Assembly (NCBI GenBank): GCA_003242255.1
Contig: QGUT01000073.1
Span: 1 to 7,490, forward strand
DNA: 7,490 nucleotides
Source of the DNA: Bacillota bacterium
Lineage (GTDB): Bacteria > Bacillota > Thermosediminibacteria > Thermosediminibacterales > Thermosediminibacteraceae
Direction of reading: 5' to 3'
Each line of letters starts with the position of its first letter. Position 1 is the stretch's first letter. This document shows positions 1 to 5,984 of this stretch, piece after piece. The translations under genes were made by a program, and so were the position numbers. The notes beneath the pieces are model-generated. The model saw only the letters and a list, made by a program, of their open reading frames with translations, was not told the origin of the DNA and searched no databases.

Positions 1-2066
1 AAATTATGTTTAAAATATTCGGTTCCCATTTTTTTGTTCCATGGACTTCTGCGGTATCCGTCCGGTGCACTGGGGTCTATCGCTTCATTGACCACATCCC
101 ATGCATCGACCTTATCCTTGTATCTCTGTACTATAGCAGTTATATGATTTTCTAAACGTTTCAATAGTAGTTGTTTATTGGCTTCCCTTTTTTCTGGATC
201 TGTCTCTTTTGTCATGTCATTCCCATTTTCATCCAGGAAAAACCATTTGGGCGTTTGCTGATGCCACACCAAAGTGTGGAACCGCACTCCCATACCATGT
301 TTTTCAGCAAAATCAAATATTTTATCTGCGTTGGTCCAATTGAATACTCCTTCATATGGCTGAATATTTTCAGGTTTCATCACATTTTCCGCTACTATAA
401 AGTTGTAATGCATCTTAAGTATTTCGGCATGACGTCCTTCAAGGTGACTGGGCTCAACTGCAGCTCCAATTGTAAAATACTTACTAAACACTTCTTTTAA
501 CGCCGGAATATCAGTTTGAATGGGTGGTGGTTGCGGACTTGATATGGCCCTAATTTCCACCTTATCAACATAATAAGAGTCCTGCGGATTTTGGGCTTCA
601 ATATACAGTATTAGTTTATCCATATCTGCGCTAAAGCTGTAGTTACCTCGAAGTTCAACCCATTCAGTATTATTCGAAACTTCCCTGTTGCTTATCCATT
701 TATACTCCGAACTTCCTCCCTTTACCGCCTGTTCCATCGTCAATACAATTTGAGTCTTTCCTGCAGGCTGGTTTATAAGCTTTACATAAGCCGAGATCTC
801 ATACTGAATTCCCTTTACCAGAATACCTTTTACATCCAGCTGTGTACCATGCCAGTTCGCAGTTCGCTCAGTTACCTTTAAGCTATAGTTTCCTTCATAG
901 GATGCTTCATCTGTAACTTCGACTTTAGCAGCCCCTCTTGGCCCCCATCCCTGTGATGTTCCGTCCTCAAAATCGTAAACATAGCTGGACGGTGTTTGAG
1001 GTGGTGATACCTCAACCTGTGTCCTTATTTCTATACTGTCAATGTAATAGGAATCGGTTGCCCCCGAGCTTTCTATATAAAGTATTAATTCGTCCATATC
1101 CTTATTAAAAGTGTACAGCCCTCGCAACTCCACCCACTCATTACTTGAAACTACCTTTTGTGCAACGGTAGTCCAATTTCTTTCTTCTCCTGTTGCCTTG
1201 TTCTGCATGGTTATTTTAATAGCACGATCGCTATCAGGTTGATCTATCAGCTTTACATAAGCGGAAATTTCATACGTTACTCCCTTGTTTAATATACCTT
1301 TTACATCCAGCTCTGCACCATGCCAGTTTTGAGTCCGCCCAGTCACTTTTAAACTCTTTTGCCCTGTGTAGGCTTCTTCATCAGTAATTTCAACTGTTGT
1401 GCCGCCTCTTGACCTCCAACCATTTAGTTCGCCATCTTCGAAATCATATGAAGCTACAACCGTCCATTGCGGCGGTTCTTCAACAGGAGGTTTAATCATG
1501 GTTATCTTAAAATCGTCAATTAAATAAGATGCTGTTGGGTCTTCCTTTGCATATACGTAAACATAGGCCCCGGTAGTGTAACTGCTAAAAACATATTCGC
1601 CCTCTAATTTTACCCACTCGGAATCGGTAACAAGAGTATCTTCGCACAACCGGAGCTCTGTATCTATCGTGCCAGCACGATCCAACACAGCCAGATACAT
1701 ATGAGATGGCTTTACACCTTCGGCAAACCTAACGTAAAGCTCAATATGATAGGTAGCACCCTTTTCTAAATAATTCGTAATCTCAATGCGTGGCATATGC
1801 CAGTCTTGGGTCCGTTCAGTAATTTTTAGGCTGTATTCTCCGGAATGAGCAGCCTCGGTTGTACGGGTTAAAGTACCCTGTCCCCCTCTTGTCACCCACC
1901 CATCATAACCGTCTTCAAAGCCATGTTCAACGATTACAACAGGCTCAAATTCTTCCTCATCTCGCTCATTAGCCTCCACCTCAAAAGCAATGCTTCCTAC
2001 CATCGTCCATGTTAAAAGGCAGACCACCAATATACTCCCTACCAACCTTTTAGCTTTTACAAACAT
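1..2066 (-). CDS. Multimodular secreted GH10 endo-1,4-beta-xylanase (CBM22 x3 - GH10), 3' end beyond window
   Basis: This gene encodes an extracellular endoxylanase that cleaves internal beta-1,4 bonds of xylan. The 688 visible codons hold, in order: a signal peptide (basic MFVKAKR, hydrophobic core at about 8-28, acidic stretch from about 30); three CBM22-like xylan-binding modules (about 45-192, 205-348, 362-508) joined by short Pro-rich linkers such as KPPVEEPPQ and SSPQPPPIQ; and the start of a GH10 barrel from about 518. GH10 hallmarks seen are AENVMKPEN (559-567), HTLVWHQQTPKW (597-608) and WDVVNEAI (656-663), in which E661 is the acid/base catalyst. The nucleophile Glu, expected in an ITELD-type motif, lies past base 1. 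The start at 2066 is preceded by GGGGGTG five bases upstream and gives a normal signal peptide. An in-frame ATG at 2141 would add 25 residues and bury that peptide. The order recalls the cell-bound XynA1 type with CBM9 and SLH modules downstream, which cannot be seen here. Confidence 0.95.
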   Translation of the reverse strand, partial: MFVKAKRLVGSILVVCLLTWTMVGSIAFEVEANERDEEEFEPVVIVEHGFEDGYDGWVTRGGQGTLTRTTEAAHSGEYSLKITERTQDWHMPRIEITNYLEKGATYHIELYVRFAEGVKPSHMYLAVLDRAGTIDTELRLCEDTLVTDSEWVKLEGEYVFSSYTTGAYVYVYAKEDPTASYLIDDFKITMIKPPVEEPPQWTVVASYDFEDGELNGWRSRGGTTVEITDEEAYTGQKSLKVTGRTQNWHGAELDVKGILNKGVTYEISAYVKLIDQPDSDRAIKITMQNKATGEERNWTTVAQKVVSSNEWVELRGLYTFNKDMDELILYIESSGATDSYYIDSIEIRTQVEVSPPQTPSSYVYDFEDGTSQGWGPRGAAKVEVTDEASYEGNYSLKVTERTANWHGTQLDVKGILVKGIQYEISAYVKLINQPAGKTQIVLTMEQAVKGGSSEYKWISNREVSNNTEWVELRGNYSFSADMDKLILYIEAQNPQDSYYVDKVEIRAISSPQPPPIQTDIPALKEVFSKYFTIGAAVEPSHLEGRHAEILKMHYNFIVAENVMKPENIQPYEGVFNWTNADKIFDFAEKHGMGVRFHTLVWHQQTPKWFFLDENGNDMTKETDPEKREANKQLLLKRLENHITAIVQRYKDKVDAWDVVNEAIDPSAPDGYRRSPWNKKMGTEYFKHN
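543..983 (-). repeat. CBM22-encoding module 3 (tandem copy of module 2)
   Basis: This stretch codes for the third carbohydrate-binding module of the xylanase (about residues 362-508). It shares long runs with module 2: both contain LDVKGIL, YEISAYVKLI, EWVELRG, LILYIE and the xylan-groove motif RTxNWHG. DNA identity is also high in places; CCTTTTACATCCAGCT occurs in both copies on the plus strand (about 828 and 1300). This points to duplication inside the gene. The module keeps the Y-x-E of LYIE that matches the xylan-contacting Tyr and Glu known from CBM22 structures. Confidence 0.75.
1023..1454 (-). repeat. CBM22-encoding module 2 (tandem copy of module 3)
   Basis: This stretch codes for the second carbohydrate-binding module (about residues 205-348), with VTGRTQNWHGAEL as the family signature and LILYIE near the end of the beta-sandwich. 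It is clearly closer to module 3 than to module 1, so 2 and 3 are probably the product of a later duplication. The boundaries are set by the Pro-rich linkers on each side and are accurate only to a few residues. Confidence 0.75.
1491..1934 (-). other. CBM22-like module 1, divergent
   Basis: This stretch codes for the first carbohydrate-binding module (about residues 45-192). It keeps the frame of the family: FEDGYDGW at the start, ITERTQDWH in the middle, and SYLIDDFKI at the end. The loop normally reading WHG is WHM, however. Aligned back from the closing SYLID motif with equal spacing, the Tyr and Glu of LYIE in modules 2 and 3 become V and A in YVYVYA. It may therefore bind xylan poorly and act as a structural or stabilising module, as reported for some N-terminal CBM22 modules. 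The fold is supported; the loss of binding is inference. Confidence 0.6.
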
Positions 2067-2275
2067 TATAACACCCCCAAATAAATTCAACTTAAATCCA
2101 TAAAAGGATAAGAAATCCTCCTTGACAGTCAACAACTTCATCTCCCTTTTATCGTCAGGTTCACTTCAATTCATCCCTATTTTGGGTCTAACATTCAAAA
2201 TAGTATTAATTTCACCCCCCTCAGGAACTATTTCAAAAGCCGCAGAATAAAGTCAACTCTACAGTCGGTTATTTT
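2067..2275. other. Intergenic leader region of the xylanase gene
   Basis: This AT-rich gap lies between the end of the decayed secreted-protein gene and the xylanase start. Apart from the tentative promoter and the GGGGGTG ribosome binding site (2072-2078), it holds a run of six C at 2215-2220, a 5-bp stem (AGGAT/ATCCT, about 2105-2119) and a second TTGACT on the minus strand near 2250 without a convincing -10. I saw no clear intrinsic terminator, no catabolite-repression (cre) match that I would defend, and no RNA gene. Confidence 0.5.
2105..2132 (-). promoter_or_regulatory. Possible sigma-A promoter for the xylanase gene
   Basis: On the minus strand TTGACT (2132-2127) and TATCCT (2110-2105) are 16 bases apart, which would place the transcript start near 2098 and give a leader of about 30 bases before the ATG at 2066. 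The -35 is good and the -10 only fair. The -35 box is part of a small palindrome (TTGACTGTCAA), which could be an operator or chance. An AAGGAGG lies between the two boxes without a suitably placed start codon. Confidence 0.28.
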
Positions 2276-2401
2276 TTAGTAATAAACTCCAAGAACATCT
2301 GCTTCATATAATCCATCAACGACTGGATATAATGGATCTTCAGGCAGTAGTGTGCATATTTGCTTAGCTGTCTGTACAGAATTGATTGCTTCTTCAGTCA
2401 T
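2276..2401 (-). CDS. 41-codon ORF, probably the C-terminal remnant of the decayed secreted protein
   Basis: This ATG-started ORF reads MTEEAINSVQTAKQICTLL and ends LGVYY. It has no ribosome binding site in front, and the same frame stays open for 15 codons upstream of the ATG to a TGA. It is therefore better seen as the tail of the pseudogene covering 2276-2845 than as an independent gene. The acidic, proline-containing tail looks protein-like rather than random. It is listed separately because an automatic gene caller may report it as a small protein. Confidence 0.25.
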   Translation of the reverse strand: MTEEAINSVQTAKQICTLLPEDPLYPVVDGLYEADVLGVYY

Positions 2402-2845
2402 GTAAGAACACGTGCATTCTTTATGAACATATCCTCTTTTTCTAAATCAATAGTTTATCGCCCAAACAAAATAACTAAAAAATCCTTCTTTGTTTTTAAA
2501 TTTATTTATCCTTAATTTCGTAATAAATGTAATTATTTTTACATACAGAGACTCGGCATTAAATTCATTAATTTTTAAATTTGAGTGCAATGGATAAGTT
2601 TTTCATCGCTAAGCGCACTTCTTCTGTGAAATAACTAAGTGATACATTAAAGGCTTTTCTAAACAACTTGTTGTTAACTTCACTTTTAGATAAGAATTCG
2701 ATTTCCTCATCTGAACTTTCTATCAATTCTGGTACATATGATGAATAAATCTCAGAAGAATTTATTCCTCCTATAGCATCAGCAGACAAAATCGACAGAG
2801 TAAAGATGATGCACACAGCTAATAAAATGCTTATAGTTTTTTCAT
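2276..2845 (-). pseudogene. Decayed gene for a small secreted protein of unknown function
   Basis: I do not recognise this protein. Three pieces line up as one chain. ATG at 2845 starts M-K-K and hits a stop after four codons; one extra A in the run of six A (2842-2837) would instead give MKKTISILLAVCIIFTLS, a textbook signal peptide. The open frame then runs to a stop at 2568. Skipping one A in the run at 2576-2572 lets reading continue as KINEFNAES for 43 codons to a TGA, then 56 more codons to TAA at 2276, ending in LPEDPLYPVVDGLYEADVL and GVYY. The two shifts compensate each other, so both ends share one frame. The restored product is about 190 residues, secreted, AT-rich and Glu/Ser-rich in its middle. 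Upstream it abuts transposase debris and no strong ribosome site is seen. The middle ORF (2568-2816, GTG start) alone could be a small gene, but lacks a signal start. Alternative causes are sequencing indels in homopolymers. Confidence 0.5.
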
Positions 2846-2871
2846 TTGTAAAATCCCCAGTCTCAATAAAT

Positions 2872-3500
2872 TTTGAAAAATGTAATGCTGACCGCTGTAA
2901 GTCGCAAGCGGCACGTCTTTGCGCCTGAGCCCCTCGATCTGACGGTCATGTATCCCTCCAACGTCTAAGTTAAACGAAAAGTGTTGCGATAACATATCTA
3001 GTGGCGTCATCGATGATGCTGTGCAGCATAAGCTGGAGGCCTTTATCCTCCAGCTAGGCATAGGAAGAAACATCGATCTACCACAGCACGCCCGTCTGGG
3101 GTTTGCTCGGATGAGGTTGGTGAGTTTTCGGACGACAGCGTACCCGTGCAGAACGAAAACCACCTCCCAGCAGGATGCGGCACACCGAAAACACGCCTAA
3201 GTGGATGTTCTCGTATTTGGCTAACAGTTCAACAAAATTAGTGGCATTATTTCTGAAGTAGGCGGTCCTGATAAGAGGAACTACGCAGGTTGTTCAAGTG
3301 AATTGGCCAAGGCGTAAGCGGGCTTTTTTCCCCGATTGACGTGAACCATCGCTTGTACACCTCCAAAATGATACTTGGCATTGAGCCGATATGCTTGACG
3401 GGCACTGATACCCACTGTATAGGCGATATCCTGTACAATGAGATAACTATCTAACCACTTTTAAATAATCAAACACACGTTTGAGTTCGGCCTTTTCCAC
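2872..3500 (-). pseudogene. ISNCY-like (IS1202/ISDol1-type) transposase remnant, N-terminal half
   Basis: This is debris of a DDE transposase. From 3500 the pieces read VEKAELKRVFDYLKVV; after a frameshift, IVQDIAYTVGISARQAYRL and VHVNRGKKPAYAL (a helix-turn-helix segment, frame open from 3451 to the stop at 3281); in another frame, TNFVELLAKYENIHL, CRILLGGGFRSAR, RPKTHQPHPSKPQTGVLW, a stop, IDVSSYAWLEDKG and LMLHSIIDDATRYVIA; and in a third frame VPLATYSGQHYIF. All three minus frames are used and at least three in-frame stops occur. The first catalytic Asp survives in IDVSSYA, but the second, normally in a YSDRH-type motif, is Gly in YSGQH. The C-terminal half with the final Glu is absent, and homology ends near 2875 against AT-rich sequence. 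The family call rests on the recognisable order of motifs. Confidence 0.75.
3031..3055. repeat. 9-bp perfect inverted repeat inside the ISNCY remnant
   Basis: AGCTGGAGG (3031-3039) and its exact complement CCTCCAGCT (3047-3055) flank a 7-base loop. The sequence codes for the LEDKGLQL part of the old transposase, so it most likely arose by codon choice. No U run follows on either strand, which argues against a terminator. Confidence 0.4.
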
Positions 3501-3602
3501 GGTGATCTACTCTCACTCATACTGATATTTTACCTGAATGATTTCAACCTGATAATTTCACAGAACGACAACAGGGAGGAAATACTCATTGCCCTTGCGT
3601 AA

Positions 3603-3930
3603 GTGGGAAAATATAAGCGATACTGTTACGAAACAGACCCGGCGAACAACGTTAATCGAATTGTAAAGAAACGGACGGAGAGAGCAGGCGAGATACGTTT
3701 AGCGGAATAAAACGATTTTGATCAGGTGTTTACCGATCTGAAGGAAAAGCATAGCATACGATAGACGACATTGAGAGGACTGGAGGAGGTCACCATGCAG
3801 GCAATGTTTGTTTTCGCTGCCGTAAAGAAGAAGATGGCGAGCTGGCTGTGAAGGTGCTGTGGAAGTCCAGTCCCCATCTTCGGTAGGTTTATATTTTAAT
3901 TCAAATTTTAATCAATAGGTTCGACTACTT
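3603..3930 (+). pseudogene. IS1182-family transposase remnant, C-terminal end
   Basis: On the plus strand one frame reads NRIVKKRTERAGEIRLAE, stop (3708), NDFDQVFTDLKEKHSIR, stop (3762), TTLRGLEEVTMQAMFVFAA, then KKKMASWL and a stop at 3849-3851. This matches the C-terminal DDE region of IS1182-type transposases (pattern VFADxKEKHGxRWTTLRG, then QAMLxFAAMNLKKLA). The second stop (TAG) stands where the family has Trp (TGG), a single-base change. Compared with the family, pieces appear to be deleted around 3680 and 3710. Weak tail similarity may run on toward 3930 in other frames. The N-terminal two thirds are missing, and the piece is certainly non-functional. It lies head-on against the importer operon and ends next to the stop codon of the second permease. 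Confidence 0.65.
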
Positions 3931-3935
3931 GACAA

Positions 3936-4865
3936 TCATTCCTTGACGCCGCCTACTAACATTCCTTTGACGAAATATTTCTGCAGGAATGGATAAACAA
4001 TGATGATCGGTACGGAGACCACAATCATCATCGTCGCCCTGATGGCATAGGGGGTTACCCTCTTAATACCTCCCTGGGCAGCAGCAGCCTGAAAGTCAAC
4101 CCGCTGGATGCTAGCGCTGGAGAACTGCAACACTTTTTGCAGTTCGTACTGCAGCGTGCTCAAATTCTCTTTGGATGAGTTGTACAGAAACACGTCAAAC
4201 CAAGAGTTCCATTGCCAAACACCGGTAAACAGTGATACGGTGGCCAACACCGGTGTGCACAACGGAAGCACAATATGGAAAAACGTGCGAAATTCACCGG
4301 CACCGTCGATTTTGGCAGATTCCAAAAGATTGGCCGGCAGACTTTCAATGAACGAACGGATGACGATCAGGTTAAACACACCGATGAGTCCTGGCCAGAT
4401 ATAGATCCAGAAAGTACCTATCAGACCAAGGTCACGCATCAGCAGGTAGGTAGGAATTAGTCCACCGTTAAAGTACATCGTCAGGACGAAGGCGATCGTA
4501 ACGAATTTCCGTAGCACGTATTCCGGCCGGCTGATCGCATAAGCGACCATAGCCGAGCAGAAGACGCTGAGCACCGTTCCGATGACAGTGCGCAAGACGG
4601 AAATCAGCGCTGCGTTGAGGATATTGGCTTCTTGAAACACGAACTTGTAGTTTTCAAGCGTCCATTTCCGAGGCCACAGATAGATACCACCGCGAAGCGA
4701 GTCGGTTGCATCATTGAACGACACGGCAAGCGTGTTCAACATTGGATACAACGTCACGATCACGAGTAGAATCAGCAACGTATAGTTGACTACTTCAAAA
4801 ATACAGTCACCCAGCGACATGCGGTGACGTCGCTTTTTCGATTTCCGAATTGCCGCTTCAGTCAT
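3936..4865 (-). CDS. lplC: Oligosaccharide ABC importer, inner permease (LplC/YtcP type)
   Basis: This is one of the two membrane subunits of a carbohydrate uptake ABC transporter (CUT1 class, MalG/LplC side). The 309 residues are the usual length. A basic N-terminus (KSKKRRHR, 8-15) precedes six expected membrane spans: about 24-48, 84-110, 118-141, 150-170, 200-222 and 278-298. The cytoplasmic EAA loop that docks the ATPase is clear at 182-201 (ESAKIDGAGEFRTFFHIVLP). YFNGGLIPTY (131-140) and the C-terminal FLQKYFVKGMLVGGVKE are typical of the LplC/YtcP group. The start at 4865 has GGAGGG (4881-4876) ten bases upstream, directly abutting the TGA of the first permease, with a gap of 16 bp, so coupled translation is likely. 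No ATPase gene follows; such systems usually share MsmX. The symbol is given at family level only. The substrate is inferred from the nearby xylanase to be aldouronic or xylo-oligosaccharide. Confidence 0.93.
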   Translation of the reverse strand: MTEAAIRKSKKRRHRMSLGDCIFEVVNYTLLILLVIVTLYPMLNTLAVSFNDATDSLRGGIYLWPRKWTLENYKFVFQEANILNAALISVLRTVIGTVLSVFCSAMVAYAISRPEYVLRKFVTIAFVLTMYFNGGLIPTYLLMRDLGLIGTFWIYIWPGLIGVFNLIVIRSFIESLPANLLESAKIDGAGEFRTFFHIVLPLCTPVLATVSLFTGVWQWNSWFDVFLYNSSKENLSTLQYELQKVLQFSSASIQRVDFQAAAAQGGIKRVTPYAIRATMMIVVSVPIIIVYPFLQKYFVKGMLVGGVKE

Positions 4866-4881
4866 GCTGCGATGTCCCTCC
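4866..4881 (-). promoter_or_regulatory. Ribosome binding site joining the two permease genes
   Basis: The stop codon of the first permease (TGA, 4884-4882) is followed at once by GGAGGG, and ATG comes ten bases later. Ribosomes finishing the first permease would uncover or directly reuse this site, which would keep the two subunits near 1:1. Confidence 0.7.
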
Positions 4882-5850
4882 TCAATACAATCTGACTTCG
4901 CCTAAGCGACTAGCGATGTTGTTTGCAGCAAATAACAAGATGAAGCTGACCACCGTCTTGAAAATGCTAGCTGCTACGGAAAGCGAATAATTAAATTGTT
5001 TGATGCCGTAATTCAGCACGAATATGTCGAGGTTCTCCGAATAGTTCATATTCATGCCGTTACCCAACAGGTATTGCGGCTCAAAACCGGATTCCAATAA
5101 ATACCCAATGTTCATGATGAGCAGTACCACGATAACAGGGCGAATCCCTGGCAACGTAATATGCCACATTTTCCTGAAACGGCCCGCGCCATCCATCTCA
5201 GCGGCTTCATACAGACCTGGATCAATCATTGCAATCGCAGCCAAATACACAATCGTGTTCCAACCAACGTCTTTCCAGACAATGCTTGCGCCGTAAATGC
5301 CCCAGAACCATTCGCCTTTACCCATAAACAAAATTTCCTCTTTGATCAGGCCGAGGCGAATCAGCAGTTCATTGACAATACCATCTGGTGCAAGGATCGT
5401 CTGGATAATCCCTGCCGCTACCACCCAGGAAAGGAAATGCGGCATGTAACTGATCGTTTGCACCACGCGCTTGAACGTCAAATTGCGCACTTCGTTAAGC
5501 AGTAAAGCAAGGGTAATCGCCGTCGTAAAACCAAGTACTAGATTAATTAGGCTCATGACGATCGTGTTGCGCAACACGAGAAGGAAGCGATCGTTGCCGA
5601 ACAGAAACTTGAAATGTTCGAAACCAACCCACTTTTGCTCCCAAAAACTCCTGCCCGGTTTGTAATCTTGAAACGCAATCGTCCATCCCCAAAGCGGCAG
5701 ATATTTGAAAATAAACAGCCAAACGACAAACGGGACAGACATCAGCACAAGTGCTCGCTGCTGAACGAGCAGCTTGAAAAATCGCTTTATCCCTTTCGGT
5801 TTCTGTTTTACGGCCACAGGCACTTTCGTGAGCGTAAAGTTGTTGTCCAT
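4882..5850 (-). CDS. lplB: Oligosaccharide ABC importer, inner permease (LplB type)
   Basis: This is the partner membrane subunit (MalF/LplB side) of the CUT1 importer. I take the start at 5850, giving 322 residues (MDNNFTLTKV...), because AAGGGAGG lies nine bases upstream (5867-5860). The earlier in-frame ATG at 5871 and TTG at 5874 would put that site inside the gene. Expected membrane spans are at about 33-60, 94-118, 128-152, 184-208, 236-256 and 292-312. KYLPLWGWTIAFQDYKPG (49-66) is a typical LplB-family segment after the first span. The EAA loop is at 215-234 (EAAEMDGAGRFRKMWHITLP). The gene sits between the binding-protein gene, with a hairpin in the gap, and the second permease, in the same order as lplA-lplB-lplC of Bacillus subtilis. 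The symbol is family-level; transport of xylan fragments is inferred from context. Confidence 0.93.
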   Translation of the reverse strand: MDNNFTLTKVPVAVKQKPKGIKRFFKLLVQQRALVLMSVPFVVWLFIFKYLPLWGWTIAFQDYKPGRSFWEQKWVGFEHFKFLFGNDRFLLVLRNTIVMSLINLVLGFTTAITLALLLNEVRNLTFKRVVQTISYMPHFLSWVVAAGIIQTILAPDGIVNELLIRLGLIKEEILFMGKGEWFWGIYGASIVWKDVGWNTIVYLAAIAMIDPGLYEAAEMDGAGRFRKMWHITLPGIRPVIVVLLIMNIGYLLESGFEPQYLLGNGMNMNYSENLDIFVLNYGIKQFNYSLSVAASIFKTVVSFILLFAANNIASRLGEVRLY

Positions 5851-5859
5851 CCCTGCTCC

Positions 5860-5867
5860 CCTCCCTT
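5860..5867 (-). promoter_or_regulatory. Ribosome binding site that fixes the lplB start
   Basis: AAGGGAGG on the minus strand, nine bases before ATG at 5850, is the only strong site near this gene's 5' end. It lies downstream of the alternative ATG (5871) and TTG (5874) starts and so favours the shorter protein. Confidence 0.75.
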
Positions 5868-5901
5868 GCATCAATCAACTGCTCAGAGACAATAAAGTTT
5901 T

Positions 5902-5959
5902 AAAAAGGGCGAGTGAAAGGCCGGCTTTATCGGTGATCTGCAAATTAAGCCGGCCTTTC
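5902..5959 (-). terminator. Hairpin with U run between binding-protein and permease genes (partial terminator or mRNA stabiliser)
   Basis: A perfect 13-bp inverted repeat, GAAAGGCCGGCTT with AAGCCGGCCTTTC (5915-5927 and 5947-5959), has a 19-base loop and begins 25 bases after the binding-protein stop codon. Seven bases beyond the stem on the minus strand come five U (5906-5902). The distance between stem and U run is longer than in a strong intrinsic terminator, so partial termination and protection of the upstream mRNA 3' end are both possible. Either would raise binding protein over permease, as is common in operons where the binding-protein gene comes first. Confidence 0.75.
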
Positions 5960-5984
5960 GCCGCCATTGTATATGCAAGATCCC

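Noticed and set aside
171..500. 109-codon plus-strand ORF with a hydrophobic start
   Set aside because: It lies fully antisense to the GH10 and third CBM region of the xylanase, whose motifs are unmistakable, and has no family features of its own.
3031..3055. Inverted repeat as an intrinsic terminator
   Set aside because: There is no U run after the stem on either strand, and the bases are explained by the old transposase codons.
2831..3163. 110-codon minus-strand ORF read as one protein
   Set aside because: Only its last third (VPLATYSGQHYIF) matches the transposase; the first part is an out-of-frame reading of the ISNCY remnant, whose true frame gives RPKTHQP and IDDAT motifs.
3247..3438. 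63-codon minus-strand ORF
   Set aside because: It overlaps the frame that reads IVQDIAYTVGISARQAYRL, a clear transposase HTH segment, so it is a shadow of the decayed gene.
4108..4460. Plus-strand ORFs opposite lplC
   Set aside because: They are antisense shadows of a permease with EAA loop and normal family length.
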